Source: a bacterium (GTDB lineage: Bacteria; Desulfobacterota; Desulfobulbia; Desulfobulbales; Desulfobulbaceae). From it: a stretch of DNA of 64,000 nucleotides. Positions 1-11,743 of the stretch are shown piece by piece; the first letter of the stretch is position 1; every line of letters starts with the position of its first letter. The stretch covers positions 26,017-90,016 of the forward strand of contig JAUNUN010000004.1 of the NCBI GenBank assembly GCA_030538155.1, written 5' to 3'. A program made the position numbers and the translations under genes. The notes below the pieces were generated by a model. That model worked only from the letters and a program-made list of their open reading frames with translations. It was not told the origin of the DNA and made no database searches.

Positions 1-1679
1 AGCAATGCTCCTGCCTGTTCCACCTGGCCCATGCGGGCAAGGCGCTCCACTTTCAGGCAGAGGTTGCTGAGTTCCTCGGCGCCAAACTGGGCGCTGCTGC
101 CCTTTAAAGTGTGGGCAATGCGGGTCATCCGGGCCGCATCACCCTCCTTGCAGGCCTCCGCCAGCTCTTGTGCGCGTTTTTCCAGGGATTCAAGGAAAAT
201 CTGCACCACGGCCTGAACATTGCCGATATTCTTGCGCAAACGCTCCAGCGTCTGGGCGTTCACTACTTGGCGCGATGCCGTCGGCCTAGCTTGACCCGCT
301 TGACCCGTATCGGAATGGGACAGACCGGTCGCAGCCGCCGGACGAATGGCCGGCGTTTCCGATGTCCAGGTGGCGAGCACCTGGTGCAGGCGCTCGAAGT
401 CCAGCGGCTTAACCAGATAATCCACCATGCCCGCCTCCCGGCTCTTGGTCTTGGCCGCATTCGTGCCGTCGGCAGTCAGGGCGACGATGACCGGTATCTT
501 TCTCTGCAGTTTTCTCGCTTCCGCCAACATGGTTCTGGTGGTGCAGTAACCGTCCATTTCAGGCATTTGGCAATCCATGAGCACCAAGTCAAAATCCCGC
601 TGCCTCCAGGCTGCCAGGGCCTCTGCCCCGCTGTCGACACAAACCACGTTCAGGCCGCCCTGCTCAAGCACTTCCCGCACCAGAAAACGGTTGGCTGCAT
701 CATCATCCACCACCAAGACGAAAGCCCGTTCTTGCCTGGCTACTTGCTGCTGTACCTGTCCGACGACAGGGTCATCTTGTCCCTTCGGTGCGGATACTGC
801 CCCGGCAGCCTTGTCGCTTTCGGGTATCGGCAGCTCTGTTACCGCAGCAGCAGGGGCTTGCAATAATTTTAAGGCCGTGGTGAACCAGAAAGTCGTTCCC
901 TTGCCCGGCTGTGACTCCACCCCGATTTCCCCACCCATGAGTTCCACCAGGCGTGCGCAGATAGACAGACCCAGACCCGAGCCGCCATAACGTCTGGTCG
1001 ACGAATTATCCACCTGGGTAAAGGGCTGAAACAGGGAGGGGATATCCTTTTCCTCGATGCCGATGCCCGTGTCCCGAACCTCAAAACGCAGCCTGCCGCC
1101 CTCGACGCAGCCTTCGGGCAAAACTCGGAGCAGGACTGTGCCCTTTTCAGTGAACTTGAGGGCATTGCCCAAAAGATTGATCAGCACCTGGCGCAGCCGG
1201 TGCACATCCCCCACGTACTGGTTACGGCGGATGGCGGGGTCAATGTCGCCGACCACGCCCACATTTTTTTCCTGGCCGGACAGGGTGTGGAGGGTGATGA
1301 GCTGGTTAATCTCTTCTTCCAGGTGAAAGGGTTCCTGGTACAGGGTCATCTTGTCGGCTTCGATGCGGCTGAAATCCAGCAGATTATTCACCAGGATCAT
1401 CAGGCTCTGGGCCGAGGTGTTGATGAGCCGCACATACTGCAACTGCCTGTCCTGCAGGTCGGTCTTGAGCAAGAGCCGGCTCATGCCCACCACCGCGTTC
1501 ATGGGCGTGCGGATTTCATGGCTGATCATGGCCAAAAAATCCGTCTTGGCCCTATTGGCCGATTCAGCCTGGGAGGCGATTTTCTCCAACCGGCTGTTGT
1601 CCCGCTTCAACTCATTGATCTGCCTCTGCAAACTGGTAATGGTTTCAAAGAAGGAGAAGCCGGGGTCTTGTTTTTTCAT
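1..1679 (-). CDS. Hybrid sensor histidine kinase with receiver and Hpt domains (3' end outside window)
   Basis: About 559 residues are visible and the frame is open at the left edge, so the C terminus is missing. Read from the minus strand: a short coiled N terminus, a HisKA H-box (SHEIRTP, phospho-His at residue 54), an ATPase region with a [10 protein letters not shown]-box-like stretch and a [10 protein letters not shown]-box, a receiver domain with VVDDD and the phospho-acceptor in [11 protein letters not shown] near residue 368, and an Hpt domain with [12 protein letters not shown] near residue 523. No transmembrane or PAS segment is seen, so it is probably cytoplasmic and senses through a partner. 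Its ATG overlaps the stop of the EndoQ-helicase gene by 4 bp (ATGA), implying translational coupling. This is a BarA/TorS-like phosphorelay layout; the input signal and output regulator are unknown. Confidence 0.9.
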   Translation of the reverse strand, partial: MKKQDPGFSFFETITSLQRQINELKRDNSRLEKIASQAESANRAKTDFLAMISHEIRTPMNAVVGMSRLLLKTDLQDRQLQYVRLINTSAQSLMILVNNLLDFSRIEADKMTLYQEPFHLEEEINQLITLHTLSGQEKNVGVVGDIDPAIRRNQYVGDVHRLRQVLINLLGNALKFTEKGTVLLRVLPEGCVEGGRLRFEVRDTGIGIEEKDIPSLFQPFTQVDNSSTRRYGGSGLGLSICARLVELMGGEIGVESQPGKGTTFWFTTALKLLQAPAAAVTELPIPESDKAAGAVSAPKGQDDPVVGQVQQQVARQERAFVLVVDDDAANRFLVREVLEQGGLNVVCVDSGAEALAAWRQRDFDLVLMDCQMPEMDGYCTTRTMLAEARKLQRKIPVIVALTADGTNAAKTKSREAGMVDYLVKPLDFERLHQVLATWTSETPAIRPAAATGLSHSDTGQAGQARPTASRQVVNAQTLERLRKNIGNVQAVVQIFLESLEKRAQELAEACKEGDAARMTRIAHTLKGSSAQFGAEELSNLCLKVERLARMGQVEQAGAL

Positions 1680-4600
1680 GATGTGCCGGGAAAAAGGGAG
1701 AGCTGGCGCGCACCTGGCCGTATTTTTTTGTTGTGCTGTTCTATGTACGGCAGCGGGCTGACAAGCTCTGGGCTGAATTCAAAGAGAAAGGATGAAGGAC
1801 TCCGCTCCGCCGAGGCAGTGCCCTGGGCCGCTATGCCGGCAAAGTTGCGCCGCATCTTGCACCAGGTGCAGTAGAGGCCTGTGCGCGCCCTGGTCATGCC
1901 CACGTAGAAGAGGCGGCGTTCTTCGGCAATATGCTCCTGCAGGGCCGGGCCTGCAAGGGCCTCGCGGGGACTGAGCGGTAAAAGCCCCTGCTCGCAGCCG
2001 CAGATAAAAACCACATCAAATTCAAGCCCCTTGGCCGCATGCAGGGTGGACATGGTCACTGCCTGGGCCTTTGGGTCGTAGAGTACTGAATCGCTGTAGC
2101 GCTCAAGGTGGTCGGCAAAGCTGTCAAGCCCGGTAAAACTAAGGGCGTTTTGTCGCAGACGGCTGACGGCCGCCTCTTCAAGATCAAAATTGTAATATTT
2201 TGCCAGCCCAGACATCAGTATATCGAAAAACGTATACAAAGGTAGAGTTTTTATTTGCCCGGCCATTTCAAAAAAGAGACGAACAAAGGCGGCGCTTAAA
2301 CGCGCTTCCGGCCCGCCCGTCAAGACCGGCACAAACCAGGCGGCACTATCAGCATTGGGATTGGATTGTCCCGACGGCAATCCCTGCCGCAGCAGGGTCT
2401 GCAGGCCTGCCAGCCGCTTCTCGCCGATGCCCGATTCTTGCCCGAGCAGAAACAAAAGCTCTTCCACCCCGGCCCGGCCGCTCAAAAGCATGAGCCAGTT
2501 GTAGAGCAGACGGCAACTGCCGCGCGTGTAATAGGCCTCCAGATCCACCTGCTGGAAGGGAATGCCGCGTTCAGCAAACACGCTCTGCACCACCTCTGAC
2601 TGGCGCAAGTTCCGGTAGAGTACGGCGATATCGCCAAAGGAAACATTGGTTTCAGAACCGGCGGCCATACGCTCCAGACCCCGGTGCGAGAGGCCGCCCG
2701 TCTGGGCCTCGACCTGAGCGGCAATAAAGCGCGCCTCCTCAATGGGGCTGGCGCAGGACTGCATATGGAGCCGCGCCGGAATCGTTGTCATGGCCTCCAT
2801 GGCGGCAGGCGGAACGGCATGTGCGATACTCTGCAGATTATGACGGATCACTGCGGAGGCCGCCTGCACGATGAGCGCACCATTACGGTAATTTTGGCTG
2901 AGCACATGGAGTTCGGCGGTCAAATCCTGAACCAGACGGTAAAACCAGTGCGGGCTCGCGCCCCGGAAACCGTAGATGGCCTGATCCGGATCGCCGATGC
3001 AAAATACCGGGTTGGTTGCTGCCAGGGCCGCTACCAGACCGTATTGCACCGCATTGACGTCTTGAAACTCGTCGACAAAAAGCATACCGGCCATGCCCCG
3101 GAACCTGTCCGCCCATTCATCGCCTCGGCGCAGCAGTATGAGGGCCTGATAGCAGATGGCATCAAGGTCAATCAGGTTCTTCTGAGCAAGAACATCCACA
3201 TAGTCCCGCGCCTGCTCGGGAAGCGTAGTCTCGCAGGCATTGAGCAAGGCCCGGCTGATATCCAGACTCGCCTGCTCGCGCTCCTGCCGGGAAAGCTGCG
3301 GATAGAGGCTGCTCAAGATGCCGCTGCGTTCCTCCGGGCCTGCCACGGCCAGATCCGGCTGCCTTGTTCTGAGCAACTGCAGGCAAAAGCCGTGGAAGGT
3401 GGCGATACGGCAAACCTCCTGGTGGCCCGGCTGCAGGTACAGGCGCCGGCGCAGTTCATCGGCAGCCTTGTTGGTAAAGGTGATGACCGTACAGGGGCTC
3501 CGCCCCTCCTCAAGCATGCGCTTGACCCGGCTTACCAGGGTATGGGTTTTGCCGGTGCCCGGCCCGGCCTGCACCGCAATCACCGGAGCAGTACTCATGA
3601 CTGCGGCCAACTGGGCCTCGTTGAGTCGGCCTGTTGCCGGCATAGGCTCGGCCGTCTGCAGGTCGGCTGCAGTGGGAAGAGTAGGGCAAGCTGCGGTTGC
3701 AGCAGCATTCTTGACCAAGGGTGCCGATTGAGCTTTGCGCGCTCGCGGCTTGGTCGCTTCTGCCTGCGGGAAAAGGCTCTGCTGCCCGATGAGTTGCGCC
3801 CTTTCGCCTTCGCTGAACACACGAATCACCCCGTAGACGCCGTCACTGCCCGGCTCACGAATCACCTTGCCGCTGCGCACCCGCTCAATGGCCTCGGCCA
3901 GAAGCGTGAGGCCCCGGCTGCGCATATCCTCAAGGGGTGCATCCAGAAGCAGGCCGAACTCCGAGCCGAAGGTCTTGATCAGGCGCACATAGGCTTGCAT
4001 GACCTTCTTGCCGGCAGGGCCCACGCCCAGCAGTTCCGACACCATTTCAGTCAGTGGAATCAGGCTGTGTACCTTGGGCGAAAAGGCGGGATAAACCGGT
4101 TCTGTGCGATCCGCCAGTTCAAAGACCCGGTTGAGCACTCCCACGGTCAGGCCTTTGCCGCAAACCGGGCACAGCCCCTTCAGCTCACGGGTCTGCTGCG
4201 GATCAAGGTGCACGCCACACTTGCGGTGGCCATCGCTGTGATATTTCCCTTCCTCGGGAAAAAACTCCACCGTGGCCAAAAAGCGCTGGCGGCCGGCGGC
4301 ATCTGCAGGCGCTTGCAGGGCCTGACGCAGGGAAAAATAATCCAGCCCGGTATCAAAAATATTGGCCTCACGACCCAGTTTTGCCGGGGAATGGCAGTCG
4401 GAGTTGGAAATAAGGGTGTACCTGTCCAGGGCGGAAACCAACCGGTTCATGGCCGGATCTGAGGACAGACCGGTTTCCAGGGCAAAGACATGTTCACTGA
4501 GATCGGCGAAACAGTCTTCCAGGCGATCAAAACCGGATTTGGAACCGAAAAGCGAAAACCAGGGCGTCCAGATATGGGCGGGCACAAGAAAGCCGTCAGC

Positions 4601-5080
4601 CGCCTGTTCCAGCACGATTTCCAGCAGATCCCTGGAGTCGAGCCCCAGGATAGGGCGGCCGTCGGCATTGATATTACCCAAATTGGCCAGGGTGCTGTTG
4701 ATGCGCCGCACCTCGTCAAAACCGGACGCATAGAGCAGGTTGTGCACCTTGCGCACCTTGCCGCCGCGCTTGTAGATGCAACTGATTTCAGCGCTGAGGA
4801 TAAAACGGATCTCTTCCGGGTGACGGCCCGGTTGCAGGCCCTCGGGCAGGAGGGCGGCATAGTCGTAGAGGGGATCGGGCCTGAGACGGAAAAGTCCCTC
4901 CTCTGCCGGAATCAGCTCCTCATGCAGATGGGCAAACCAGCCGGGATGGGTGAAATCGCCGGTGGCCACCACATCGATACCCTTGACCGCAGCCCAGGCC
5001 GCCAAGCTGCGCAGATGGCTGGCCTTGCTGGTTGCCCTGGAAAAGAGGGAGTGAATGTGGAGATCGGCGATGTAGCGCAT
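1676..5080 (-). CDS. Endonuclease Q-UvrD helicase fusion
   Basis: 1134 residues. Residues 1-440 resemble endonuclease Q: a PHP metal-binding motif DLHIHSLFS (6-14), GDFTHPGW, PAHIWTPW, SNSDCHSP, a zinc-binding group (C288, C304, C307) and a FGSEFGLLLDAPLED stretch. EndoQ enzymes nick DNA 5' of deaminated bases (uracil, hypoxanthine) and abasic sites. Residues from about 480 are a UvrD/PcrA SF1A helicase: AGPGTGKT (505-512), DEFQD, QNYRNG, TLHAAKGLEFD and FYVGMTRAR. Two pentapeptides resemble bacterial beta-clamp binding motifs: QQSLF at 433-437, at the end of the EndoQ part, and QLSLF at 1126-1130, just before the C terminus. It starts 2 bp after the nadD stop and its stop overlaps the next gene. 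Domain identity is strong; the repair role is inferred from the families. Confidence 0.92.
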   Translation of the reverse strand: MRYIADLHIHSLFSRATSKASHLRSLAAWAAVKGIDVVATGDFTHPGWFAHLHEELIPAEEGLFRLRPDPLYDYAALLPEGLQPGRHPEEIRFILSAEISCIYKRGGKVRKVHNLLYASGFDEVRRINSTLANLGNINADGRPILGLDSRDLLEIVLEQAADGFLVPAHIWTPWFSLFGSKSGFDRLEDCFADLSEHVFALETGLSSDPAMNRLVSALDRYTLISNSDCHSPAKLGREANIFDTGLDYFSLRQALQAPADAAGRQRFLATVEFFPEEGKYHSDGHRKCGVHLDPQQTRELKGLCPVCGKGLTVGVLNRVFELADRTEPVYPAFSPKVHSLIPLTEMVSELLGVGPAGKKVMQAYVRLIKTFGSEFGLLLDAPLEDMRSRGLTLLAEAIERVRSGKVIREPGSDGVYGVIRVFSEGERAQLIGQQSLFPQAEATKPRARKAQSAPLVKNAAATAACPTLPTAADLQTAEPMPATGRLNEAQLAAVMSTAPVIAVQAGPGTGKTHTLVSRVKRMLEEGRSPCTVITFTNKAADELRRRLYLQPGHQEVCRIATFHGFCLQLLRTRQPDLAVAGPEERSGILSSLYPQLSRQEREQASLDISRALLNACETTLPEQARDYVDVLAQKNLIDLDAICYQALILLRRGDEWADRFRGMAGMLFVDEFQDVNAVQYGLVAALAATNPVFCIGDPDQAIYGFRGASPHWFYRLVQDLTAELHVLSQNYRNGALIVQAASAVIRHNLQSIAHAVPPAAMEAMTTIPARLHMQSCASPIEEARFIAAQVEAQTGGLSHRGLERMAAGSETNVSFGDIAVLYRNLRQSEVVQSVFAERGIPFQQVDLEAYYTRGSCRLLYNWLMLLSGRAGVEELLFLLGQESGIGEKRLAGLQTLLRQGLPSGQSNPNADSAAWFVPVLTGGPEARLSAAFVRLFFEMAGQIKTLPLYTFFDILMSGLAKYYNFDLEEAAVSRLRQNALSFTGLDSFADHLERYSDSVLYDPKAQAVTMSTLHAAKGLEFDVVFICGCEQGLLPLSPREALAGPALQEHIAEERRLFYVGMTRARTGLYCTWCKMRRNFAGIAAQGTASAERSPSSFLFEFSPELVSPLPYIEQHNKKIRPGARQLSLFPGTS

Positions 5081-5082
5081 CT

Positions 5083-5754
5083 TCAGGAGGAACCGCTATA
5101 GAGCCCGTGTGTATTGATATAGGCGGCTACTGCCTCCGGCAGGGGCAGAGCGGCGGGATCTTCGCCCCGGCGCAGGGCCTCTCGGATGGCGGTGGATGAA
5201 TACGGCATATGAAAATCCAGCAACACATGGAGCATGCGGCCGGAATCCGTTCGCCATACATGGTCATGATGGTCATGGTCGGGCAGGGGTTGGTAGTCGC
5301 TTGGAAGCCGCGAGACGAAAAGCTCGATTTCCGCCTGTCGGGCCTGATCCCTGTTGACTACGATGAGATCGACCAGATCCAGCAGTTCCGTGGCCCGGTA
5401 CCAGTTGGGCAGATCCGCCAGGGAATCCATGCCGATTATCAGAAAAAAGCGCTGCCCGCCGCAGTGCTGCATGATGGTTTCTACCGTATGGATGGTATAG
5501 GAAGGGGCAGGCAGGTTCTCCTCGATGCGGGAACAGACAATGCGGCTGCAATCCGGGCAGGCGGCAAGGGCCAGTTCGATCATGGCGGCGCGCTGGGCAA
5601 AGGAAGCGCCGGGCCGGCGCTTGTGCGGCGGCTGGGGCGCGGGCACGATCATGAGGCTGTCCAAGGCAAAGGTATCCCGCACCCGGCGGGCCAGGGCCAA
5701 ATGACCAGTGTGCACCGGGTCAAAGGTACCGCCGAATATGCCGATGGCTTGCAC
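5083..5754 (-). CDS. nadD: Nicotinate-nucleotide adenylyltransferase
   Basis: 223 residues, normal length for NadD, which adenylylates nicotinate mononucleotide to form deamido-NAD in NAD synthesis. The nucleotidyltransferase signature GGTFDPVHTGHL lies at residues 8-19, and the second conserved block SSTAIREALRRG is near residue 195. The gene follows proA by 25 bp and precedes the EndoQ-helicase by 2 bp on the same strand, the common obgE-proBA-nadD arrangement. Confidence 0.95.
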   Translation of the reverse strand: MQAIGIFGGTFDPVHTGHLALARRVRDTFALDSLMIVPAPQPPHKRRPGASFAQRAAMIELALAACPDCSRIVCSRIEENLPAPSYTIHTVETIMQHCGGQRFFLIIGMDSLADLPNWYRATELLDLVDLIVVNRDQARQAEIELFVSRLPSDYQPLPDHDHHDHVWRTDSGRMLHVLLDFHMPYSSTAIREALRRGEDPAALPLPEAVAAYINTHGLYSGSS

Positions 5755-5779
5755 GGAACAGGCTCTCTCCAGCCGCGCC

Positions 5780-7045
5780 TCAGGCGCGGACTTCGCCGTT
5801 GCCCAGTACCACGAATTTGCGGGTGGTCAGTTCGTTCAAACCCATGGGGCCATAGGCATGCAGCTTTGAAGTGGAAATGCCGATCTCCATACCCAAACCG
5901 AACTGGCCGCCATCGTTGAAACGGGTGGAAGCGTTGATCATCACCGCCGAGGCGTCCACTTCCTGGAGAAAACGCTGGGAATTGGCATAGGAGCGGGTAA
6001 GGATGGTCTCGGTATGGCGGGATCCATGGCATTCGATGTATTCCAGGGCTTCATCCAGGCTATCGACAATGCGCACCACCATGGTGAGATCAAGAAACTC
6101 ACGGCCCCAATCTTCCTCTTCTGCGGCCTCAATCAAGGTGGAAATCTCCTGGCTGCGGACACAACCCAAGAGGCGTACGCCTTCCCGATGCAGGGCCATG
6201 GCGGCCCGGGGGAGAAATTCACCGGCAATGGCCTGGTGCACCAGCATGCCTTCCAGGGCATTGCAGGCGCTCGGCCGCTGGATCTTGGCATTGAGAACGA
6301 TACCCTGGGCCATTTCCATGTCGGCGTTGACATCGATATAGGCGTGGCACACCCCCTTGTAGTGTTTCAAGACCGGAATGCGCGACTTGGCCGTTACCGC
6401 ACGAATCAGACCTTCCCCACCCCTGGGAATAACCAGATCAATGGATTCTTCCTGCTGCAGAAGCACATCGATGGCGCTGCGGTCGGTGGTGGGCACCACC
6501 TGGATGATATCCGGATTGATGCGATGGCGCTTCAACACCTCATGAAACACGGCTGCCAGGGCCAGGTTGGAGCGCAGGGCCTCGGAACCGCCCCGCAGGA
6601 TCACCGCATTGCCGGATTTCAGGCAGAGCGCGGCCGCATCAATGGTCACATTGGGCCTGGACTCATAAATCATGCAGATCACGCCCAGGGGGATGCGCAT
6701 GCGGCCCACGAGAATGCCGCTGGGACGGCGGCGCAGGTTCTCGATTTCTCCCACCGGATCGCTCAGGGTCGCCACTTCGCGCAGACCGGTGACCATTTCC
6801 TGAATGACCGCATCACTTAAATGAAGACGGCTCAGCATGGCGCTGCCCATGCCACGCTCCTGTGCTGCAGCCATGTCCAGGTTGTTTTCCTGCTGAATCA
6901 TTTCCCGTCCGGCCAGCAGGGCCTCTGCTGTTTCCAGCAACAGGGTATTTTTTAACTCTGCGCTCATGGACCGCAGGACACGCGAAGCCTGTTTCGTCCG
7001 CTGCGCCATGCTGATTATCTGTGTGCTGATGTCCGCCGTTTTCAT
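5780..7045 (-). CDS. proA: Glutamate-5-semialdehyde dehydrogenase (gamma-glutamyl phosphate reductase)
   Basis: 421 residues, full length. It reduces gamma-glutamyl phosphate to glutamate semialdehyde with NADPH, the second step of proline synthesis. An aldehyde-dehydrogenase fold is seen, with the catalytic cysteine in IQRPSACNALEG (Cys261) and the conserved RGGSEALRSN and HYKGVCHAYID stretches. It lies 28 bp after proB in the same operon, so the two proline enzymes are co-expressed. Confidence 0.96.
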   Translation of the reverse strand: MKTADISTQIISMAQRTKQASRVLRSMSAELKNTLLLETAEALLAGREMIQQENNLDMAAAQERGMGSAMLSRLHLSDAVIQEMVTGLREVATLSDPVGEIENLRRRPSGILVGRMRIPLGVICMIYESRPNVTIDAAALCLKSGNAVILRGGSEALRSNLALAAVFHEVLKRHRINPDIIQVVPTTDRSAIDVLLQQEESIDLVIPRGGEGLIRAVTAKSRIPVLKHYKGVCHAYIDVNADMEMAQGIVLNAKIQRPSACNALEGMLVHQAIAGEFLPRAAMALHREGVRLLGCVRSQEISTLIEAAEEEDWGREFLDLTMVVRIVDSLDEALEYIECHGSRHTETILTRSYANSQRFLQEVDASAVMINASTRFNDGGQFGLGMEIGISTSKLHAYGPMGLNELTTRKFVVLGNGEVRA

Positions 7046-7073
7046 TGCCGCTATTCCAAAAGTAGTAGACAGA

Positions 7074-9648
<2,575 letters not shown>

Positions 9649-9680
9649 CTGATTCCTCCTGTCTCTTCTTCAGCCGCAGA

Positions 9681-9992
9681 TTATGCGGAGATGGTGTCAA
9701 TGTTGAGCGCGGTGTAGAACTGCCGGTGGCCCTTCTTCACCTGATATCCCTTGCGGCGCTTCTTTTTGAAAACAATGATCTTTTTCTGACGGCCCTGCTC
9801 TACGATGGTGGCAACTACCTTTGCGCCCTCCACTACGGGACGGCCGATCTGGATGTTTTCACCATCAACCAGCAGGAGCACCTCATCGAGCTCTACCGTG
9901 GCGCCTACTTCGCCTTCGAGTTTCTCCACCCGAAGCCGGTCGCCGGCTTCCACCTGGTATTGTTTGCCGCCGGTGCGGATAATTGCGTACAT
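9681..9992 (-). CDS. rplU: 50S ribosomal protein L21
   Basis: 103 residues starting MYAIIRTGGKQYQVEAGD, the canonical L21 N terminus. A longer in-frame start exists, but the ATG at 9992 is preceded by a strong AAGAGGAGG Shine-Dalgarno and matches family length, so it is preferred. The C-terminal KKRRKGYQVKKGHRQ block is typical of the RNA-binding end. First gene of the minus-strand operon. Confidence 0.97.
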   Translation of the reverse strand: MYAIIRTGGKQYQVEAGDRLRVEKLEGEVGATVELDEVLLLVDGENIQIGRPVVEGAKVVATIVEQGRQKKIIVFKKKRRKGYQVKKGHRQFYTALNIDTISA

Positions 9993-10044
9993 GTGTGTGT
10001 GCCTCCTCTTGCACAAAACCCTTAAAACATAAATGCGCAATACG

Positions 10045-10076
10045 ATAATAGACCCTATTTTCAAGCATACTGTCAA
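10045..10076 (-). promoter_or_regulatory. Candidate sigma-70 promoter for rplU operon
   Basis: On the minus strand a perfect -35 hexamer TTGACA (10076-10071) is followed by an AT-rich -10 candidate TATTAT (10050-10045). The spacing is 20 bp, longer than ideal, so the true -10 may be shifted. It lies about 50-85 bp upstream of the L21 start. Confidence 0.45.
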
Positions 10077-10165
10077 GGCTTAATTGTCAATCCAAAGCCG
10101 AAGCACGAAAGCGTCTACACTCTTTCCCTGTAAATTTCACAGCAAGGGCCCTACTCCGCTTTTCC

Positions 10166-10194
10166 TTGTCTCCATGGAGAAGTGCGGATACAAT
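10166..10194 (+). promoter_or_regulatory. Candidate sigma-70 promoter for rubredoxin
   Basis: TTGTCT (10166-10171), a 17-bp spacer and TACAAT (10189-10194) resemble a -35/-10 pair. It is about 100 bp upstream of the rubredoxin GTG start. Confidence 0.45.
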
Positions 10195-10296
10195 AGCAGC
10201 GTACTGATACCACACCAAGGCTGGCCGGCAGCGTCAGCCCAAATGCACCTTGAAAGAAAAGGCGCTACTCATCCCCTTGAACCGAGGAGACACGCT

Positions 10297-10455
10297 GTGC
10301 AAAAAATGGAATGCCCCTGCGGCTACATCTACGACCCGGCCGAAGGCGACTATGACAACCAGATCGATCCCGGCACCGCCTTTGCCAACCTTCCCGATGA
10401 CTGGGTCTGCCCGAAGTGCGGTGCAGAGAAGGAGTTCTTTTACCCGGTTGATTAA
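10297..10455 (+). CDS. Rubredoxin with a C-x-C first metal knuckle
   Basis: 52 residues from a GTG start that is preceded by GAGGAG with 7-bp spacing; the open frame extends upstream but without rubredoxin-like sequence. It shows [29 protein letters not shown], all diagnostic of rubredoxin, a one-iron electron carrier used in anaerobes for oxygen and peroxide detoxification. The first knuckle reads MECPCGY, so the two cysteines are separated by one residue instead of the usual two; the second knuckle CPKC is normal. Confidence 0.92.
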   Translation: MQKMECPCGYIYDPAEGDYDNQIDPGTAFANLPDDWVCPKCGAEKEFFYPVD

Positions 10456-10612
10456 TTCCTGCCAAGTCCTTCCGCTGCCGCTCAACCCTGCCCTATTCCT
10501 ATTCCTGAAGCCATGCAGCGGAAGGCGCGTTTTGTTCCGGTGCCGGATCGTGCCATGCCCGATCCTGCCGCCGCCCAGCCCGGATACGTCCTTCATACCG
10601 CTTTTTCCCACT

Positions 10613-11737
10613 ATGCCTTCTTCAGTTGCACCGGCCTATACCCTTGAACAGACCGGCTCGGGCAGCCTCCACATCCATTTGCAGGGTGACTGGACGCTCA
10701 ACAGCCCGGTGCCGGCACTGGATGAACTCGCGCAGGCACTGAATTCTGCCATCGCCACGCTCGTGGTCAACGGCGCGGAACTGGGGAAATGGGATACCCG
10801 GCTTTTGCTCTTTTTGCAGCAGGTGACGGCCCTAGCGCACGAGCATTCGCTCACACTTGAAGAAAAAGCCCTGCCCGCAGGCGCGCTGCGCCTCTTGCGA
10901 CTCTCTCGTCAGGCCGATGGCAAGGGGCCGGGCAGCCACGGCGAACAGGGTCCGTTCCTGCACCGCGTCGGCACAAGGGCCTTGGCTCTGTATAAAAGTG
11001 CTGCCGGTATGGCCACCTTTACCGGCGAAATCGTGCTGGAGATCCTGCGGCTCTTTACCGGCAAGTCTCCTTTCCGTATGCGGGACTTTCTCTACTTTAT
11101 CCAGGCCTGTGGGGTGGAATCGCTGCCCATCGTTACCCTGATTGCGGTTTTGGTGGGCGTGATCCTCTCCTTTGTCGGGGCGGTGCAGTTACAGATGTTC
11201 GGCGCGGAGATCTATATCGCCAACCTGGTCGGACTGGGCATGGTGCTGGAGATGGGTGCATTGATGAGCGGCATCATTATCGCGGGCCGCATCGGTGCGG
11301 CCTATGCGGCCCAGCTCGGTACCATGCAGACCAATGAGGAGATCGACGCTCTGCGCACCATGGGTATCTCTCCCACAGGCTTTCTGGTGCTGCCGCGACT
11401 CTTTGCCCTGGCCTTGATGATGCCGCTTCTGTGCGTTTACGCAGATGTGATGGGCATCCTCGGCGGGGCCTTTATCGGCTACACCGTACTTGATTTATCC
11501 TTAAGCGAATTTCTCAACCAGGCCATCAAATCGGTCAACCTCTACCACTGTTTCCAGGGTGTGGCCAAGAGCGCAGTCTTCGGCGTGCTCATCGGCTTTG
11601 CCGGATGTCTGCGCGGCATGGAATGCGGCCGCAGCGCCATGGCCGTGGGCGAGGCCACCACTTCGGCCGTGGTCACCTCGATCGTGTTCATCGTTATTTC
11701 CGACTCCATCCTCACCATCATCTTCAACGTGCTGTAG
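10613..11737 (+). CDS. mlaE: MlaE-type lipid ABC transporter permease with N-terminal STAS domain
   Basis: 374 residues from the ATG at 10613; upstream in-frame codons overlap rubredoxin in another frame and are rejected. Residues 1-95 look like a STAS/MlaB-like domain (HLQGDWTLN, LVVNGAELGKWDT). The rest is an MlaE permease with five to six membrane segments and conserved GIIIAGRIGAAYAAQLGTM and NEEIDALRTMGISP. It forms the inner-membrane channel moving phospholipids to or from the outer membrane. The STAS domain replaces a separate MlaB. No convincing Shine-Dalgarno precedes the start. Confidence 0.92.
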   Translation: MPSSVAPAYTLEQTGSGSLHIHLQGDWTLNSPVPALDELAQALNSAIATLVVNGAELGKWDTRLLLFLQQVTALAHEHSLTLEEKALPAGALRLLRLSRQADGKGPGSHGEQGPFLHRVGTRALALYKSAAGMATFTGEIVLEILRLFTGKSPFRMRDFLYFIQACGVESLPIVTLIAVLVGVILSFVGAVQLQMFGAEIYIANLVGLGMVLEMGALMSGIIIAGRIGAAYAAQLGTMQTNEEIDALRTMGISPTGFLVLPRLFALALMMPLLCVYADVMGILGGAFIGYTVLDLSLSEFLNQAIKSVNLYHCFQGVAKSAVFGVLIGFAGCLRGMECGRSAMAVGEATTSAVVTSIVFIVISDSILTIIFNVL

Positions 11738-11743
11738 GAGCAA

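Larger units (their letters stand above)
9993..10296. other. Divergent intergenic region rplU / rubredoxin
   Basis: About 300 bp between two divergent starts. It holds the rplU Shine-Dalgarno (10001-10010), the candidate rplU promoter and the candidate rubredoxin promoter described separately. No other gene or RNA is evident. Confidence 0.6.

Noticed and set aside
2684..4462. A 592-codon open frame on the plus strand opposite the EndoQ-helicase
   Set aside because: It lies wholly antisense to a gene with clear motifs, has no protein-family features, and is rich in residues expected from reading high-GC coding DNA backwards.
10250..10612. Longer N terminus of the MlaE-like permease
   Set aside because: The extension overlaps rubredoxin in another frame and is a Pro/Ser/Arg-rich non-coding-like sequence; the STAS domain begins after 10613.
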